This document shows, piece after piece, positions 38,383 to 49,477 of a stretch of DNA of 64,000 nucleotides. This DNA is from Mariannaea sp. PMI_226 (Eukaryota > Ascomycota > Sordariomycetes > Hypocreales > Nectriaceae), in NCBI GenBank assembly GCA_024336345.1, contig JANFOG010000008.1:1116001-1180000 (forward strand), written 5' to 3'. Made by a program: the position numbers and the translations under genes. The notes under the pieces were generated by a model. The model worked only from the letters and a program-made list of their open reading frames with translations, had not been told where the DNA came from and searched no databases. How positions within the stretch are numbered: the first letter of the stretch is position 1; every line of letters starts with the position of its first letter.

Positions 38383-40007
38383 ATGGACCCAACCAACAAT
38401 AACCAGGCCCAACCGCAGGCCCATCCGCAGCCTTTGATGACCGCCATCGGAGGCATACCATTCCCTGCCTCTGCGGCTCTCTTGGCCCAGGACAATATGA
38501 TGGGCAACGGCCATCTTGCCGTCAACCAAGTAAACCCAGCTCATGAACAACCTAGGGCCGTGAGTGCTGGTAAGTCATTCTTTTCCATCTCGTGAACATC
38601 TCAAAGCAACAGCTTAACTGACCTTGCTGCTCAGATGAGATTGCTCTATACGATCGCCAGATCCGGCTCTGGGGCATGGATGCTCAGGCCAAGATTCAAA
38701 ATGCCAGTATCCTTCTCATCACTATGAAGGCTCTTGCCAACGAGATTGCAAAGAACCTGGTTCTTGCTGGCGTCGGCTCCATCACCCTTCTCGACGGCGA
38801 GTCCGTCACCGAGGCCGATCTAGGTGCTCAGTTCTTCCTCTCGGAGGGCGACAACCCCATCGGCAAGAACCGCGCCCAAGCCGCCAGTCCTGCCATCCAG
38901 AAGCTCAATCCACGTGTCAAGGTTGAAGTCGACGCCGAGGGCATCGAAAAAAAGCACACCAGCTACTATGCCAAATTTGACATCGTCATCGCCACCGACC
39001 TCGATCCGGGTGCCTTTGATGTGATCAACACTGCCACTCGTCTTCACGGCAAGGCTTTCTATGCTGCTGGCTCATACGGTCTCTACGGCTTCATTTTCAC
39101 CGACTTAATTGAGCATGAGTACATCATCAAGCGCGATGCGGGAAACGTCCCCACCGTCCCTGTCAAGGAGACACGTACGCGGTCCATCGTCGACGTAAAG
39201 ACGCGCAAAGAGGGTCCCAAGACCGTCGAGTCCGTCACAAAGCGGGAGCTCTACTCAACCTGGCTCCTTGCCAGCGACGTTTCCGTCCTACCTGACGAAT
39301 ATCTAAAGTCCCGCCGCCGTCTCAAGAGTGTTACTCCAGCTCTCTCCTGTCTGCGTGCCCTCTGGGAGTTCAAGCAGTTTCACAACGGCCGCATCCCTAG
39401 CACTCGGGAGGACCTTAAGGAGTTCACCCAGAAAGCTACCTTGAAGCACAAGGCCCTCAACCTTCCCAGCGAGACGCTCCGCCCCGAATTCCTGCGAAGT
39501 TTCCTCCAGAATCTCGGAAGCGAGATTGCCCCCGTCACCGCTGTTCTTGGTGGCCAACTCGCCCAGGACGTAATCAACGTTCTCGGCCACACGCAGCAGC
39601 CCATCCAAAACATGGTCATTTTCGATGGCAACTCGATGGAAGCGCTCGTGTACCCTCTACACCCCGAGGGCCCCTTGGGTAGCAACATGTTCACCTTGAC
39701 TAGTTCTACCCCTGTCGACCCTTCCATAGTAGCCAACGGTGGCACTCCGATTGTGATGCCTCCCCCAATTGCCCCTTCTCCCCTGTCATCGGGAGTCGAT
39801 GCAAACGCAATGTGCGCGCTACCTCTTCACACCATGATGCCAGACGCCAATGCTCTAGGCGCCATGCCTATCCTGGGCAGTCCGTTTGCCGGCGTTCTGA
39901 ACCAAGCTCAGATGGGTCAGCCTCAAGTCGTCTCAGAAGCTCCTCCAGCTCCAGCCGCGCAGCCAACTCCAAACGGCGGTGCAACAAACGAGAATGGCGA
40001 GAGCTAG
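38383..40007 (+). CDS. aos1: SUMO-activating enzyme E1 subunit Aos1
   Basis: Exons 38383-38569 and 38635-40007 with a 65-nt intron; 519 aa. The ThiF/E1 fold begins ADEIALYDRQIRLWGMDAQ, continues through LAGVGSITLLDGESV and DLGAQFFL, and ends near GGQLAQDVINVLG, NMVIFDGN. It lacks the catalytic-cysteine half, as expected of the Aos1 partner that joins Uba2 to adenylate SUMO; a nuclear location is typical. A 62-residue Gln/Pro/Asn-rich leader and a C-terminal Pro/Ala/Met-rich tail of about 110 residues after the E1 fold (PIVMPPPIAPSPL ...) make it longer than the usual 340-400 aa. The alternative, the NEDD8 E1 partner Ula1, is less likely because the intact RQIRLWG-to-GAQFFL arrangement fits Aos1 best. 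Confidence 0.9.
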
Positions 40008-41228
40008 GTTATTAAATCAAGTACATTCTAGAGATGAGTCGTTTTGAAGACAAGATATTCCAAACTTCTTTGGAACAGGCCAGGAAAATAGTATATGAGT
40101 CAACTAGAACGACGAGATGGTCGCTTCATAACCAGTAATTGATTTTTCTTTTTAAAAAGGGTTGGGATATGCCTATCAGGCCGATGCCTTATAGGTCGGC
40201 AGACGGAGCCTTGAGATGGGATATCTGGATGTATATATTTCTTGTAAGAATAACTCTACGAGTCTCCAGGGGGGTTGGCGGCAAAATCAATATGCCTCAG
40301 AGGGTGCCTCTTAGACCCCATCACGATATGAAGTAGAATACTGTAAATTCAAATTCTATAGCCACACGTCAAAGTAAACCGTTTTATCGCTACATGTCAC
40401 AGATTGGGCTTCATGGTTGCACATATAGATGTCAAGAATTTTTTGTATCAATTCCTCTTTCAGAATTCCTACTTGCTATCCCCATGCTCAAAAGAAAAAG
40501 GAAAACCCCTTCCAAACCAAACCCATTTTTTTATGTATGCTCACGTCCACCCTCATGCTCCGTGTATGGACAGAATGCCACCTAGAAATGATCCAGACTC
40601 TGTGCCGCCGTCGTAGAACCCTCTGTTCTCCTCATTTCCAGACCAGATGACAAGAAAAAGAAGAGAGAGAAGAAAAACCGAAGAGGGAAAATGTAAATAA
40701 TTCGCAAATCAACTATCTTATACAAGCGCGAAAAAAAAGGGGGTGAACAACCAAGGGCATATGTATGTGCGCCCATGCCCCCTCCCTTGCGCGGTAGATG
40801 CTGTACAGGAACTGAGGAAGACAAAAAAAAAAGCAAAATGCATATAATATGAGGCCATGAGACACCATTCACTGCGTTTCAGAAAAAGGCCATATGAAAT
40901 GCGGTGGGCGTAGATGCAGATATTCAGTTCAGGTCAAAGCTGAAAGAACTGATGGTCGCCCTGGAACGCCATGAATGCGATAATATTAAGAATGACTTTT
41001 TTTGTTACTTCTATGCCGTCCGAGCCGTGAAGAAACAAGGGGTATCGTGGCAGCAAAATAAACGATGCCTAAGAAAATAGACAGATTGATTGCCGTCAAC
41101 TGTCGACATGCTGAGAAGAGAGAAAGAGTAGTTTTTTCCTTTCCGATGTATCAAGAGTTCCATGCCTAATTCCTCATCATATCAGACATGCCAAGAAGAT
41201 TCCTCGACGAATTGATCCCAGCATTAGT
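40008..41228. other. 3'-3' gap between aos1 and the RGG/Pro-rich gene
   Basis: 1.2 kb, A/T-rich with several A-runs (about 40660-40730, 40825-40840). No gene recognised. Confidence 0.5.
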
Positions 41229-41795
41229 TTAGGCGCTCTTCACCTTTTCCTTTGCATCTTCAACCTCAACGGGGGCCTGATAGTCAGTGGTAACACACTC
41301 TTTGGCAGTCTTTTGCGCCTTCCCGTTGCGCCTAGTCGGCTTCCGAGTTGTATTGCTCTGCTTCTTGGCAGTCTGAGGAGGCTTTCGTCGCGTGGTAGAA
41401 GGCCGCACCTCTGTACGAATAGGTTCAGGTTGAGCAACTGGAGGCTTCCGGCTCCTCAGTCGACGCTTTAATGGAGTCTCTTCCTGTCCCTGCGTAGATT
41501 CCGGTTCTTGTGATGGTTCTGCGGCTTTTCGTTTTGTGCCTCGATTCTCCGTAGCTAATATGTCTGGTTCAACAAAATTTGTCTCTCCTGGTGGCCGCCT
41601 GGAGGTGGCTTCCCTCGTAATCAGCTTCATGGCCAGCTTCGTGGTATACCCTACGAGCCGCCCATCGGTCCCTTGAAAGGACTGGTCTGGATGGGTCGGT
41701 GATGGCGGTCCATTGAACGGCTCCGCGAATCTGACCTTATATTTGGGCTGGTCTTGAGGCTGCTGACTAGCGGTCTCCGAAGAACTCTTCGTGTC
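41229..41795 (-). other. 188-codon in-frame extension beyond the TAG of the upstream gene
   Basis: Directly after the TAG at 41798-41796 the same frame continues stop-free for 188 codons before its own stop at 41229. The translation looks like real protein: DTKSSSETASQQPQDQPKYK, VRFAEPFNGPPSPTHPDQSF, RLVGYTTKLAMKLITREA, then a Lys/Arg-rich nuclear-type tail (KRRLRSRKPP, TTRRKPPQTAKK). The chance of no stop in 188 random codons is roughly 1 in 10,000. An ordinary separate gene here would lack an ATG until 41630. An intron that removes the TAG would have to be about 34 nt, shorter than any in the window. Confidence 0.75.
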
Positions 41796-41798
41796 CTA
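41796..41798 (-). other. TAG in a hairpin loop at the end of the main frame
   Basis: In the mRNA sense GAAGACUC (41810-41803) can pair with GAGUUCUUC (41787-41779) with one bulged U, plus one flanking C-G pair. The 15-nt loop holds the UAG, and within that loop CGU and ACG can pair to leave UAGGAC as a hexaloop. Local context is CGUUAGGA, the same octamer as at the TAG upstream of caf1. Confidence 0.65.
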
Positions 41799-44700
41799 AC
41801 GGGAGTCTTCGCGATCTTGTCCCGGTTCACCCCCACCTTGTCTATCGGTCTTACCTCTCTTGCGAGGTTGATTCACGTTCCAGCCTCGGATTTGGGTTGG
41901 ACCTGAGCTAGGTAGGGCAGCAGCCGAACCAGTTTCTTTATGATCGTAGGGGATTGTCTTAAGCTCTGGCTTTTGAGGCCACGCACGATGTGCCGGAACG
42001 GGCGCGGGCTGGAGTTTTCTGTACTTGTTCCCTGCGTCACCGGAAGGTGTGGAACGGTGGCGATGCGCCGAATTTGCAAGGCCTGCAGGAGGTTCTTGTG
42101 GGCTTTGGGCCATTGGAGCCATTGGTGGGTTTGCGTACGTTGGTGAGAGAACTTGATGGGCATAGCCCAGGTTTGGGGACGTCATGTATCCCTGACTGCT
42201 TTGTTGGGGGTTAGGAAGTATCCGATCCGTTGCTATCGGCTGCAGCTGAGGTGGAGGAGGTGCATGTGAAGGGGGCGCATGTGGTGGTTCAGGGCCTGGG
42301 TACCCTCGATATGACATAGAGGGACCAGGAGGGTAATAGGAGGCACTAAGGCCCCTGGTGAGACCGGGACGCATATTAGAGTCCATGAGGCCCTCTTCCA
42401 CAGACTGATTCCGGCCTCTTGGCGGTCGAAGAGGCGGAAGGGGTTCGGCACTAGCGTTGACAGAAAACGGGATACGAGCAGGTTGGAAGTGAGGAGAAGG
42501 ACCTGAAGCTGATGCAGGAGGAGGTGGTGGTCCAGGAGGTGGCCCTTGAGGCCAGTAAGGTCGAGAATAAGCAGAGTCTTCTGCGTATCCGCTCATTCGG
42601 CGTGGATGGAATCCAGGGTCAACTGGGCGACCTGCAGCCATGTGAAGGTCGCGGGGATCTTGGCTGGAGTAGCCTCCGTGCGACATGTAAGCACCGCGTT
42701 CCTGGATTGGAGGTCCGGGTGGTGGCGGTGGTGGTGGTGGGTGAGAAGCGTACTCGGTAGGTCGCACGGGTTGATGCGGTGGCACAGCATGCTCGTGAAC
42801 AGGCGGGTACGGCATCACCTCTGCTGGATGCGTATGCACGGGTCCAACAGGTTGCATCGGCGGCTGTACAGGGGGTTGTGCTTGCATATAGCCATGAGGC
42901 TCAGGAGCGTTATACCGGGGATCCACAGGGGCCGGGTTAAGTATAACGGGGGGAGGAGGCTCATTGGCAGGGGGGATGGTACTTCGAAGGTCCGACTCGG
43001 GTATGCCACCAATTGGGATACCATCATTTGCGGTGGCCTCAGAAGCCGTGCTAGTCACAGCATTGGGGTCATCAGAAGTGCTCACCACATTGCTTACCAT
43101 GGCGAGCATCTTGAGACGTTCCTCGCTATCAGCCTCGGGCGTTGGGGGAGCAGTAGGCTTAGAGTCAGTGAAAACATCACGAATGGCGTCGTAACGAGCT
43201 GGTTTAGGAGCCGGGCGGGCTGCTTTGGCTGTTTGCTCGCTTGCTGCGTTTGCTTCGATGAAAGCGCCAGCGTAGTTCAATATTGACAGGCTCGTGAATC
43301 CAGTCTCAGGCTGCGGCGTAGGCTCGGGTTCGGGTGTTGGCTCCACTGGTTCAGGTTCCTCTTCCTTGATGACGGGTCGCGACTCTAGTTCCTTAACAGC
43401 AGTACCTAAAGATCGTTCTTTAAGCTCTTCGTCCGTGGGGACGTACTCAGCAATCGAAATCTCATCTGGATTGACGTCGTCAAGCTTGCAGAAGCGACGC
43501 ATGGAGGCCTTCATCTTCATGCGCAATGGGTTTTCGTCGGAACGGCGGTTATTCGTGACCTTGAGGAAGGACCGCGAAGCATGATGAATTCGACCAGAAG
43601 GATTTGCAATGTAAACCACAGGCTTACCAGGCATGACATACGTCGATGGCTCTTCATGTTGATGGATGCGGTGCGGCAAGGGAATACCGTACTTGGGATG
43701 CACGCCATGGCGCTTGACCAGATCTTGGTCAAAGTCTTCGGGAGTAGTAGACGAGAAATCATAACCATTGCACCAATGGTCGAAGTGCATGCCGTTGCTG
43801 TTAGGAGTATCAAGATACTTTCCACGCTTAGCACGCGTATGGTTCTTGGATGAGTCGTTGGTAGTATCCCGGAAACCAATCTCCCAATCCTCGTAGAAGT
43901 AGAGGTGAGGAGTAAGAAGTCGGCTGTTTCCAGCTCGATCCCGGAAGGATCGACCTTGGTTGTATATGCGGAAACCAAACTCGTCTGGCTCTGTGATATT
44001 TTTGGGCAACGGGGGACTCTTCTCACGGGCGGGGAGTCTGGGTGCCTTGATAAGAGCTGCAGACACATAGCCGTTGGTAAAGATTGGTGGTTCGGGGGAA
44101 GCAGGAACTGATTCCTCATCGCCCGGTGTTCCTTCAGGAGTTTCCTCGACTTCAGCAGCGGAAGCAAGAAGACCTTTCGCGGGAGCTGGACCTCTAGTCC
44201 CAGCACCAACAGAGAGGTCTTCTGTACTTCTGGTAGACTTCTTAGGAGTCGGTTGTCCTTCTGGTTGGTCAGCAGCCCTGCGCTTGATACCGCCTCGACC
44301 TCGACCACGGCCGCCACGGGTGCTAGTTGGAGCGGAAGTGGACGGTGTGTTCGCGCTGCTGACGTTGGCTGTGGTAGGCACGGAGGGAGCGGCAACAGCG
44401 GCCTCAGCATTGCGAGCCTTTTGCCACATCTCAGTCCCTTCAACGCGGGACGGATAAGGCACAATATGACCATCCTTGTAGGCTTCGTAGATACGAAAGT
44501 CTTTGTCATAGTGTTCGTCGGTAATGACCTTGTACTCATACTGATCATCACGGACCTGTATATGATGATGTGTCAGCGGCGGATCGGATGCGGAGCCGAA
44601 GAGTTTACTGGGCGAGTGTGGTGATGAATGATGGTGAGTGGCGATTGACAAAATGATGAAATGATGAAATGAAAAAGATGAAAAGTGAAAAGGCGGAGAA

Positions 44701-45383
44701 CAAAGGAAACAATGATTGTACTCACATCCACGGGAAGTCCCTTTGCATGTAGGGCAGCAAGAATGCGAAGGCGGTTTTCTTGGCTCTGGAAGAATTGCTC
44801 TTCCATGTCCTTGAAGCCATTCTGTGTCATAATTAGATGCGAAGAGCCTCATGGCAAATTTGCCGCGATGAGCCAACATCGGGATTTAAGAACCTACCGC
44901 GAACGTTTGCTCAGCCACGTAGACATCAGCGCGGTGAATATCCTCACTCAGCGTCTGCTGTTGTTCATAGTGTGCTTCAAGCTGGGCCATCTTGCGGGCA
45001 AAATTTTGCTCAAGGTGGTCAAGAACGATTTTGTAATTGGTCATGAGCTTGTAAGATTCAGGATCCCTGATGACTTCGTCGATGCTGCGCTCGGCAAGTT
45101 CCTGAAGTGCCGGCTTGATTGCATGGGCAACGGCTTGGTATGTAGCCTTCAGCTGACGCTGCCGCTCATACGAAGCCTGGACATGAGGGTCTGCGAAGTT
45201 CTTGGCCCTACCTCTTCGCGATCCGCCACGGCCGGTTTTAGCAGCAGTAGCAGTCTTGGAGACGGCAGCGTTAGAGCCACCTCTACCACCTCCGCGACCT
45301 CGACCACCGCGGCCTCGACCACCACGGCCGCGACCGCGAATGGCAGGAGGGTCTCTCGCGGGAGTCTCGTTCTCAGCAGGCAT
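41796..45383 (-). CDS. Large RGG- and Pro-rich protein of unknown function
   Basis: Exons 45383-44898, 44821-44726 and 44555-41796 encode 1113 aa to the TAG (1302 if the TAG is read as Trp). The introns are 76 and 170 nt. The N-terminus carries an RGRGGRGRGGRGRGGGRGG tract that could bind nucleic acid. A helical segment follows (ASYERQRQLKATYQAVAHAI ... EQNFARKMAQLEAHYEQQQ), then a conserved patch QENRLRILAALHAKGLPVDV. Mid-protein GGRGRGRGGIKRR repeats the RGG theme. A second well-ordered block reads DEFGFRIYNQGRSFRDRAG, LYFYEDWEIGFRD and HFDHWCNGYDFS. The C-terminal 450 residues are Pro-rich ([11 protein letters not shown]) and disordered. I do not recognise a named family; a nuclear RNA- or chromatin-associated role is inference from composition. 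Confidence 0.85.
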
Positions 45384-45660
45384 GGCTGTTGAGGCGGAGA
45401 TGGATCATGTAGGTGAAGGTGAATGAAGTTGAAACCGGCAAGCCAGGGTATGTGTGTGTGTGTGGGAGTTTGTGTGTGTGTGCGTGGGAAGGAGAGTAAA
45501 AGGCAGAAATTTGGCTGACTGAGAGCAAAGCCGGCGCGCCAACTGGGCAACAAGGGCGAAGAGAAAAACAAGAACAGACCTCAGCCCAGGAGGCAGGCGA
45601 TAAAGAATGACACAGGGCCGCGTGCAGCAGGTTGGTAGAAAGGGATAATGATGGTGCTTT

Positions 45661-45685
45661 GGGGGGGGGGGGGGGGGGGGGGGGG
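45661..45685 (+). repeat. Run of 25 G
   Basis: The longest homopolymer in the window, about 280 bp upstream of the minus-strand start codon at 45383; it would be read as poly-C in that gene's leader. Confidence 0.9.
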
Positions 45686-48600
45686 AGAGGGGAAGATGGT
45701 AGATGGGTATGAGGTATCAAGGTGTGAGGGAAAGGTTGGTTGATGAAGCAGAAAGTAGAAAGAAAGTGTACCAAGTACGTATAGGTTGAGGTGAAGGGTC
45801 AGAACTTTTTACCCATCGGCCGCGGACAGTTATGAACAGCTGCGCGGCGCGTGAGAGATTCAGAACAACAATCAGATTCAGATTCAGCCGTCCAAGAAGG
45901 CGGCAGCGTTTGAAAATGATGGCCTCGTGCCGCGTTTGTGGTGTTGGCGGTGGTTTCCAATGAGACGGAAAACAACGTAAAGCTTCAAGTTTCACTGACA
46001 GTGACCCTTTTTTTCGCTCTGCATCCATAAATTAGTCTAATCCCTACCAGTACAGTAATGAATGGGGACAATGGCTGGCGCAGAACAACCACCGCCCGCG
46101 CCCGAGCCACACAGCCTTGGCCTGACATACCCCCCGGGCATCCCCCAGGCAATCCACCCCCTGGTCGGAGGGAGGGATGACCCACATGGAAGGCTTGTCC
46201 ACTGTAAGTCCACTGGAAACCCTCTGGCCGTCCGCTGGAAGCTCCTGCATACAGCGCCGCTTACAAGGGTCCGGGTGGGTGGTCCCCTGGACTCTTTTGG
46301 CCACTTGGGTCGCCGCATCCACCAGCCACAAGCTGCTAGGAATACCCTAAGCCAGATTTGGGGCGAAACTTATCGTTTGGACGGTTTCTACTGGTCCGGC
46401 GCTTATGATTTTCCGCATCGCCGGCATGATACCCCTGCAACACTTCATACTCAAAAGCCTTTGAGCGCGCGTGCAAGGAGTTCTCCGGATGCCCTCGGCC
46501 ACGAATGGTAATAAGGGCTCTCTCGTTGGGCCGTCGTCGAATGGTCTGTAGCCCGTAGTTTGGTTGGCAACGCGAACAAACACAGTTGACAACAACACAC
46601 ATTCATCTGTTCTCCTTTGGGGTTAATTATGAATCTCTGTCATTTGTTCTGTTTACTCTCTTTTTTTTATTCCTTTGACACTAGAACACCATGTATATAC
46701 CTCATGTAGAAAAATGAATCAATAGATGACACGCAGTCGGGTAGCTTCCTTGTTCCACACACATGGGCATTCTTTGGTTCACTTGATTTTTTTTTTCTAG
46801 TTCTTAATTCATTGCTGACTTGGGTGGACAAGGGAGGATGGCCTGATGCTTGTCCTAGATCTAATTCCCCTTGGCCTGCCATTGCTCTCACTCGCACGAG
46901 ATCCCGCGATCAATGTAGTCAGCCGCCAGGTGTATAGACCTGTCACTGATCCATTGTACGACCAGCATCTCCACCGGTTTACTTATCTTATGACTGAGCA
47001 CCCTCCTCCGCTCAGTGGCACACGCCATCCGTTCCACTGAGTGGTTGGTTCTCGGAGGTTCGGGGATGATCTCAGCGAGCAAAAGTCTGCAGACCGCTGT
47101 TATTCATCATTAGTAGGGAGGGAATAAAAATCTCTGTACCATGTAACAGGTGGTCTTTCTCCGTTTGGCCCCAGCTCAGTCCGGCGCAGTACATACATAG
47201 GAGCCGTGGATGGTTGTAACAGGTGGCTGGCCTTTGTTCTTTTTAGGACTGACTTTTAGCTTAGTGTACTCCGTACAGTGCCGTGGTGCGCAGGGAACAT
47301 GGATCAGAATTTGCAGGCACCTATTATTATTGCTCGCCGACGGAGTGTTACCAACTAAATGAGCCGCGGTTTGTTCAACAAAAGAGGCACGAAGCATCTT
47401 GTACGCGTGTGTTCAGTTTTCACTCCGACTCTGTATCTCTCTGCATCAAGTTTGCAAAGACAGTGTATCAAAGACAGTGTATCTTACCATTGTCTGGCTT
47501 GCTTGAAAGATACAATCAGTCGCCAATCTCAGCTGAATGCCATCAAGGACGGTCATTTTCAACTGCGTTTTGGTCACGTTTACCCCAAATTTAGGCTGAC
47601 GCGCGCCACACGGTGTACGTAACTGGCCCAGAGCTGGCAACTGTCACCATCGCTACAAGTGTTTTTTTTTAGGGTCAACTCTCTCTTATAAAAAAAGAAA
47701 GCTTTGATGCATGCACCTAGTAAGTCGGAACTCGATCCCCCATTGGCAGCACCCAATTCGTACGGTGCTCCGCATCGCACGCAGGGCCGCACGACCAAAT
47801 CTAACCGCGTGGGCGCTCCCGAGCTGCCGGAGGAAGCTAGTACAGGATGGTAACGGCGCGCACTGACAGATGAGCCAATCACATCACGCCATCTCTCGTT
47901 CGCCGACTTGAGCATCCCGCAGAAAACCAGGACGGTGCAGAGTGCGTGCTAATTCATGAACTGAAACATGTTCGAGATGGTTATCAAGATAGATCCTATG
48001 ATATACGCCCTTGACTGGTAAGTGTAGATCTTTTAGAGCCTTTTTTTTTTATTATTTCATTATCGTCCCAGGTGGTGGCGCGTTCTTCAGGGTAAGTCCC
48101 CGTCGGATCACTTATAACTCTCAAGCGTATACTCCGTCTTACACTCCAACCTCAAAAGGAGTTATTTAATACAACAAGGTGCACCAAAGTCCTTCAATGG
48201 AATTTCCGGAGCCATTGTTCCAAATAGGATTGCCAACTGACTTTAAAATTGATCTGAAGAGTTGGTATTCAATTACCACCGGCACCGTATTGAAAATTGT
48301 CCAGAGCAAGGGCCTACTCTGGGCTATTTAGACAAGATGCACACAGTTTTGAAAAACATCCTGAATAAATCGGGCACTTCAGGGGATAAATTACCGATTA
48401 GAATAGTCTTTTCAGCGCCCAGGCATCCTTATTTTCCCACCTGGAAGCACATGGTAATCTTACGAGTACCCCGCACCAAGTGAATTCCGAGCAAATAGTT
48501 AGGTCGCCATGGGCCATGTACTCGGTACAGGAGAGATCTTACTTGGATATTGAGCGTCATCGATTCATCACGACTTCGACATGGTCTACACAGTGCCATT

Positions 48601-48766
48601 ATCAATAGGATTCCCACTAGGCTGGGGTATTACCTACGTTACTGTAAAATCTAACCTATCTCCCAGTCGGCCGCGTTGGAAGAGGTAAATAGAACACAAG
48701 CGCAACATTTTCTCCCAGCTAATAAACTCTGTTAGACATTACCGCATGCAGAGTTCTAAGTTTGCC

Positions 48767-48853
48767 TTGCTCGCTGGGTGGGCGAGCAATGCCCAAGGCT
48801 ACAGGTCCTATAGGACGAACATTGTAAATTTAAACCGATAAAAAATTTACAAT
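48767..48853. repeat. Cluster of three inverted repeats
   Basis: TTGCTCGC (48767-48774) pairs with GCGAGCAA (48782-48789) around a 7-nt loop; GTCCTATAGGAC (48805-48816) is a perfect 12-bp palindrome; ATTGTAAATT (48821-48830) pairs with AATTTACAAT (48844-48853) around 13 nt. All three are perfect matches in A/T-rich DNA with no gene seen. Confidence 0.8.
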
Positions 48854-49477
48854 CATAACTCATAAAACAAGTAAAGCGAGATAGAGCACTCGCCTCAAAT
48901 GGAACTATTTACAACCTATCCACACGAATAGCCCTAGGACGACGTGTGCAGCTTGTCCAGTAACGGTCACTATCATCATTCAATTGCAATTTATTGATTT
49001 TTCTTTACATAAACACTACAATATGGTTAGATGACTGTAAACAATAGGAATAAAAAAAGCTCATATCCGTAGAAAGATTAGCATCTATTGAATGAGGTGC
49101 TCGTGACTGACACAATAGCAAGTGGGTACAATTTAAGCTACCTTAATTGCACTTCAACAAGTCTTTCGTTATTCAACATTCAATCCGCACTCTTGAGATA
49201 CGTACTCACAAATCGACGGTCTTGAGTATTCCTGGTTAAAAAAAAAGACCCAAAATCAACCAATACAAACATTTTATGCAAATCAACACCTGCTATTTTG
49301 ATTCCCCCGTTCTAGTATCTGCTGTGTAACGACGATCTTGATCACCCTTAAAGTTGAGATCGAGGCGGGATGCTAGCCTATTACATAAGCCATCACTACC
49401 TCGAAAGTTCTGACAGAGAACAAGTCCCCCCCAATGTCCCACATCTACCAAAACGAGTCTTGACATTTACAGTAGCC

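Larger units (their letters stand above)
45384..49477. promoter_or_regulatory. 5'-5' gap between the RGG/Pro-rich gene and bmt5
   Basis: 4.1 kb without a convincing gene. Near the minus-strand gene lie a TG-repeat (about 45450-45483) and a run of 25 G (45661-45685). A GTACTCCGTAC palindrome is at 47266-47276. From about 47950 to 49300 the DNA is A/T-rich and holds three inverted repeats within 87 bp (48767-48853). A piece near 48196-48480 has broken open frames and could be a decayed gene, but I cannot name it. Confidence 0.4.

Noticed and set aside
46062..46511. 149-codon open frame on the + strand
   Set aside because: No recognisable feature, and overlapping frames on both strands are of similar length. 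Kept as intergenic.
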